A DNA stretch of 8,139 nt from Paracoccaceae bacterium. GTDB taxonomy: Bacteria; Pseudomonadota; Alphaproteobacteria; Rhodobacterales; Rhodobacteraceae. Where the stretch lies: the NCBI GenBank assembly GCA_003561595.1, contig PWWF01000294.1, positions 1-8,139 on the forward strand, read 5' to 3'. Of this stretch, positions 5,323-8,139 are shown piece after piece. Position 1 is the stretch's first letter; each line of letters opens with the position of its first letter. The notes below the pieces were generated by a model. The model did no database searches. It was not told the origin of the DNA and saw nothing but the letters and a program-made list of their open reading frames with translations. The translations under genes and the position numbers were made by a program.

Positions 5323-6687
5323 ATGACCTTTGACTATGATCTGTTCGTAATCGGTGGTGGTTCTGGCGGGGTGCGCGCGGCGCGCATTGCGGCCAGCCAG
5401 TATGGCGCGCGGGTCGCGCTGGCCGAAGAATACCGCATGGGCGGCACCTGCGTGATCCGGGGCTGCGTGCCGAAAAAGCTGATGGTCTTTGCCTCGGGCT
5501 TCCCTGACGCGGTCGCGGATGCGCAGGCCTATGGCTGGGACGCGCAGATCGGCAGGTTCGACTGGTCGGCCTTTCACACCAGACTGCGCGCCGAACTGAC
5601 CCGGCTGGAAGGGGCCTATCGCGGCAATCTGGACCGCGCAGGCGTGGAAATCAACGATTGCCGCGCGACCGTCGCGGGCCCGCATGAAGTGCGTCTGGCC
5701 GATGGGCGCGTGATCAGCGCGAAACATATCCTGATCGCCACCGGCGGGCGCCCGGTCGTCCCCGAGGCGTATCGCGGCGCGGGCTGCATGACCTCGGATG
5801 ACATATTCGAGCTGCAAAGCCTGCCGCGCTCGATCCTGATTGTGGGCGGGGGCTATATCGCCAGCGAATTTGCCTGCATCTTCAACGGGCTGGGGGTCAG
5901 GACAACGCAGTTCTATCGCGGCGCGCAGATCCTGCGCGGCTTTGACGAGGAAGCGCGCGGCCATATCGCGTCCGAGATGATGGCCCATGGCGTCGATCTG
6001 CGGCTGGGCACCGATATTCAGGAGATCGAGGCGCGCGATGGCGGCACCTGGGTCAAGCCCACGACCGGGCCGGGCGAGGTGTTCGACAAGGTGCTGTTCG
6101 CAACCGGGCGGCGGCCCAATTCCGACGGGCTGGGGCTGGAGGAACTGGGGCTGGAGCTTGGCCCGAACGGCGCGATTCCGGTGGACCGTTACAGCCAGAC
6201 GGCAGTGCCGTCCATCTATGCGGTGGGCGATGTGACCGACCGCGCCAATCTGACGCCCGTGGCCATCCGCGAGGGGCACGCCTTTGCCGATACGGTCTTT
6301 GGCGGCACGCCGAAGTATTTTGACCACGGCATCATCCCTACGGCCATTTTCACCCAGCCCGAATTCGGCACTGTGGGCCTGAGCGAGGAAGACGCGCGGG
6401 CAAAAGGGCCGGTCGATGTGTACTGCGCGGCGTTTCGCCCCATGCGCGGTGCCTTTATCGGGCGCGAAGAACGCACTATGATGAAGCTCATCGTTTGTCG
6501 CGAGAGCGACAAGGTGCTAGGATGTCATATCGTAGCGGATCAGGCCGGAGAAATGATACAGCTTGCAGGGGTCGCCATTACCATGGGGGCCACCAAGGCT
6601 GATTTCGACCGGACCCTGGCCGTGCATCCGACGATGGCGGAGGAACTGGTCACAATGCGAACAGCCACGCGCAGCCATGGCGATTGA
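5323..6687 (+). CDS. gor: Glutathione-disulfide reductase
   Basis: A 454-residue cytoplasmic FAD flavoprotein that reduces glutathione disulfide with NADPH. The N-terminal FAD-binding GGGSGG is at residues 11-16. The redox disulfide is in GGTCVIRGCVPKK (C43 and C48); the CVIRGC form is that of plant- and alphaproteobacterial-type reductases. The NADPH fold is GGGYIASEFA, and TQFYRGAQILRGFD carries arginines of the kind that select NADPH. VGDVTDRANLTPVA is the second FAD motif, and the C-terminal dimer interface ends in HPTMAEELVTMRT with the catalytic His-Glu pair. The ATG at 5323 gives the usual N-terminus; a GTG at 5320 is possible and would add one residue. The gap to rpiA is 6 nt with only a weak GTGAG site, suggesting translational coupling. 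Confidence 0.95.
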   Translation: MTFDYDLFVIGGGSGGVRAARIAASQYGARVALAEEYRMGGTCVIRGCVPKKLMVFASGFPDAVADAQAYGWDAQIGRFDWSAFHTRLRAELTRLEGAYRGNLDRAGVEINDCRATVAGPHEVRLADGRVISAKHILIATGGRPVVPEAYRGAGCMTSDDIFELQSLPRSILIVGGGYIASEFACIFNGLGVRTTQFYRGAQILRGFDEEARGHIASEMMAHGVDLRLGTDIQEIEARDGGTWVKPTTGPGEVFDKVLFATGRRPNSDGLGLEELGLELGPNGAIPVDRYSQTAVPSIYAVGDVTDRANLTPVAIREGHAFADTVFGGTPKYFDHGIIPTAIFTQPEFGTVGLSEEDARAKGPVDVYCAAFRPMRGAFIGREERTMMKLIVCRESDKVLGCHIVADQAGEMIQLAGVAITMGATKADFDRTLAVHPTMAEELVTMRTATRSHGD

Positions 6688-6706
6688 GGGTTGATTTCGC
6701 AAGGCG

Positions 6707-6729
6707 GAATGCCACCCTGTGCGGCATTC
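6707..6729. repeat. 7-bp inverted repeat between gor and hflK
   Basis: GAATGCC (6707-6713) and GGCATTC (6723-6729) are perfect reverse complements around a 9-nt spacer, starting 20 nt after the gor stop and ending 33 nt before the hflK start. It could be a weak terminator for rpiA-gor (the following ATATTCT is only slightly U-rich) or an operator-like site for hflK. The 75-bp gap shows no good sigma70 or heat-shock promoter. Confidence 0.4.
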
Positions 6730-6762
6730 ATATTCTACCAAACATAACGGAATGGAGCCAAG

Positions 6763-7902
6763 ATGTCTGGAAACAACGGCGGACCTTGGGGAGGCGGCGG
6801 TAGCCGCGGCGGCGGCAATCGCGGCAGCGGCGGGAACGGAAGCGGCGGCGGTGGTCGCGGCCCGGGCGATCAGCAACCCATCCCCGAAATCGATGAGATC
6901 GTGAAAAAAGGCCAGGAGCAGCTTCGCGTCCTGATGGGCGGCGGTGGCGGCAAGAATGGCGGCAGTGGCGGCTCGGGCGGCCCCGGCTTTTCCAAGCGGG
7001 GTGTCACACTGGGCCTGCTGGGTCTTGTGGCGCTGTGGCTGTTCGCGTCTTTCTACACAGTGCGCCCCGAGGAACGCTCGGTCGAGCTGATGTTCGGCCA
7101 GTTCTATCGCTCGGGCGAACCGGGGCTTAACTTTGCCCCCTGGCCCGTGGTGACGCATGAGGTCGTGCAGACCACGACCGAGCGCGTGACCGAGGTCGGC
7201 ACCGGGCGGTCGCGTCTGGATACCGGGCTGATGCTGACACGGGATGAGGCCGTGGTGGATATCGAATTCCAGGTGGTCTGGAACATCTCGGACCCTGCGC
7301 GCTTCCTGTTCAACCTGGCCGACCCGCGCGAGACAGTGCGCGCTGCCTCGGAATCGGCGATGCGTGACATTATCGCGCGCTCGGAACTCTCGCCCATTCT
7401 CAACCGGGATCGCGGCTCGATCGCGGCGGATCTGCGCGGTGCCGTGCAGGACCTGCTCGACAGCTACGAATCGGGCATCAACGTCATCCGTGTGAACTTT
7501 GACAAGGCCGACCCGCCCGAACAGGTCATCAACGCCTTCCGCGACGTGCAGACCGCGCGTCAGGAACGTGACCGGCTGGAACGTGAGGCCGATGCCTATG
7601 CCAACCGCGTGCTGGCACAGGCCCGTGGTCAGGCTGCACAGCTTCAGGAAGAGGCCGAAGCCTACCGCGCCGAGGTGATCAACAACGCCCAAGGTGAGGC
7701 CGCGCGCTTCGTCTCGGTCTATAGCGAATATGTCAATTCGCCCGAAGTGACCCGCAAGCGGATGTATCTGGAAACCATGGAAAACGTGCTGGGCGAAATG
7801 AGCCTGACGATTCTGGACAATGTGACCGGCGAGGCCGGGGGATCGGGCGTGCTGCCCTATCTGCCGCTTGATGGCCTGAGCCGCCCGAGGAGCCCGAACT
7901 GA
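6763..7902 (+). CDS. hflK: FtsH-protease modulator subunit HflK (SPFH/band 7)
   Basis: A 379-residue inner-membrane protein that with HflC builds the large periplasmic assembly that surrounds and modulates the FtsH protease. Two Gly/Ser-rich stretches (residues 1-36 and 59-75) flank the segment IPEIDEIVKKGQEQL, the counterpart of the HflK N-terminal motif. One membrane helix follows (about 80-98, GVTLGLLGLVALWLFASFY). The SPFH domain runs from YTVRPEERSVELMFGQF to about residue 260, then comes an Ala/Glu/Gln/Arg-rich coiled coil with RQERDRLEREADAYANRVL and ARGQAAQLQEEAEAYRAEVI. The TGGAG site at 6753-6757 lies 5 nt before the ATG. The stop TGA shares its A with the hflC start, so the two are translationally coupled. 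Low-complexity N-termini are normal in this family. Confidence 0.96.
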   Translation: MSGNNGGPWGGGGSRGGGNRGSGGNGSGGGGRGPGDQQPIPEIDEIVKKGQEQLRVLMGGGGGKNGGSGGSGGPGFSKRGVTLGLLGLVALWLFASFYTVRPEERSVELMFGQFYRSGEPGLNFAPWPVVTHEVVQTTTERVTEVGTGRSRLDTGLMLTRDEAVVDIEFQVVWNISDPARFLFNLADPRETVRAASESAMRDIIARSELSPILNRDRGSIAADLRGAVQDLLDSYESGINVIRVNFDKADPPEQVINAFRDVQTARQERDRLEREADAYANRVLAQARGQAAQLQEEAEAYRAEVINNAQGEAARFVSVYSEYVNSPEVTRKRMYLETMENVLGEMSLTILDNVTGEAGGSGVLPYLPLDGLSRPRSPN

Positions 7903-8139
7903 TGAAAAAAGTTGGCATTCTAATACCTGTCGCCATTGTCGCGCTCGTGACAGCCTTCTCGGCGGTGTTCGTCGTGGATGAGCGCGAAAATGTTCTGGTG
8001 CTACAATTCGGTCAGGTCCGTCAGGAGATCACCGAACCGGGGCTGGGCTTCAAGATCCCGTTCATTCAGGACGTGGCGCGCTATGATGCGCGTATCCTGG
8101 GCCTGCAGACCCAACCGCTGGAGGTGACACCGCTGGATG
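7902..8139 (+). CDS. hflC: FtsH-protease modulator subunit HflC, N-terminal 79 codons, truncated by window edge
   Basis: Partner of HflK in the membrane SPFH complex around FtsH. The ATG at 7902-7904 overlaps the hflK stop by one base (TGATG), and GAGGAG at 7887-7892 is 9 nt upstream. The translation starts MKKVGILIPVAIVALVTAFS with a single membrane helix (about residues 4-25), followed by the SPFH start VDERENVLVLQFGQV and EPGLGFKIPFIQDVARYDARI. It ends in TQPLEVTPLD at the window edge. Full-length HflC is about 290-330 residues, so roughly three quarters is missing. Same-strand one-base overlap with hflK fixes the operon. Confidence 0.95.
   Translation, partial: MKKVGILIPVAIVALVTAFSAVFVVDERENVLVLQFGQVRQEITEPGLGFKIPFIQDVARYDARILGLQTQPLEVTPLD

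Noticed and set aside
6770..6990. Gly-codon-rich DNA as a tandem repeat or microsatellite
   Set aside because: It encodes the usual Gly-rich N-terminal region of HflK and shows no fixed repeat unit.

Overview
The window is GC-rich, densely coding chromosomal DNA of an alphaproteobacterium. The proteins and layout (plant-type glutathione reductase directly after rpiA, Gly-rich HflK followed by HflC, COG3565-like VOC protein) look most like Rhodobacterales/Rhodobacteraceae. I cannot fix the genus. No phage, IS, CRISPR, tRNA or rRNA is visible. The genes are housekeeping and redox genes; the unusual material lies between them.

Layout. Positions 1-1374 (minus) hold the first 458 codons of ileS; the gene runs off the left edge. 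Positions 1375-1662 form the divergent region between ileS and a VOC-family gene. On the ileS side it holds a candidate promoter (1500-1528), a 15-codon open frame rich in Ile codons (1445-1492) and a perfect 10-bp hairpin (1423-1457). On the VOC side it holds one copy of a 25-bp repeat, whose other copy lies in frame inside ileS. Positions 1663-2076 (plus) encode the VOC protein, whose end overlaps by 25 bp the end of convergent cutA (2052-2384, minus). The L-serine ammonia-lyase gene (2469-3839, minus) lies upstream of cutA and is probably co-transcribed with it. A 132-bp divergent spacer (3840-3971) separates it from a small lipoprotein cytochrome c gene (3972-4355, plus); I see no convincing promoter there. 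Next come a large inverted repeat (4359-4452), rpiA (4528-5316) and gor (5323-6687) nearly abutting, a small hairpin, then hflK (6763-7902) and the start of hflC (7902-8139, cut by the right edge).

How the genes fit together. rpiA (pentose phosphate pathway) and gor (NADPH-dependent glutathione reduction) probably form one transcription unit with a redox theme. hflK and hflC encode the two partners of the membrane complex that modulates FtsH. SdaA makes pyruvate from serine.

Most interesting point. The ileS leader looks like an undescribed Ile-responsive attenuator. A TATAAC promoter sits 7 nt before an ATG that opens a peptide, MCIVAIIPRISVPAL, with four Ile in 15 residues. Its stop codon is in the loop of a 10-bp GC-rich hairpin. 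Its tandem Ile codons can pair with the region just before the ileS start codon. There is no U-tract, so the model is translational attenuation. It rests on sequence alone and needs comparative and experimental tests.
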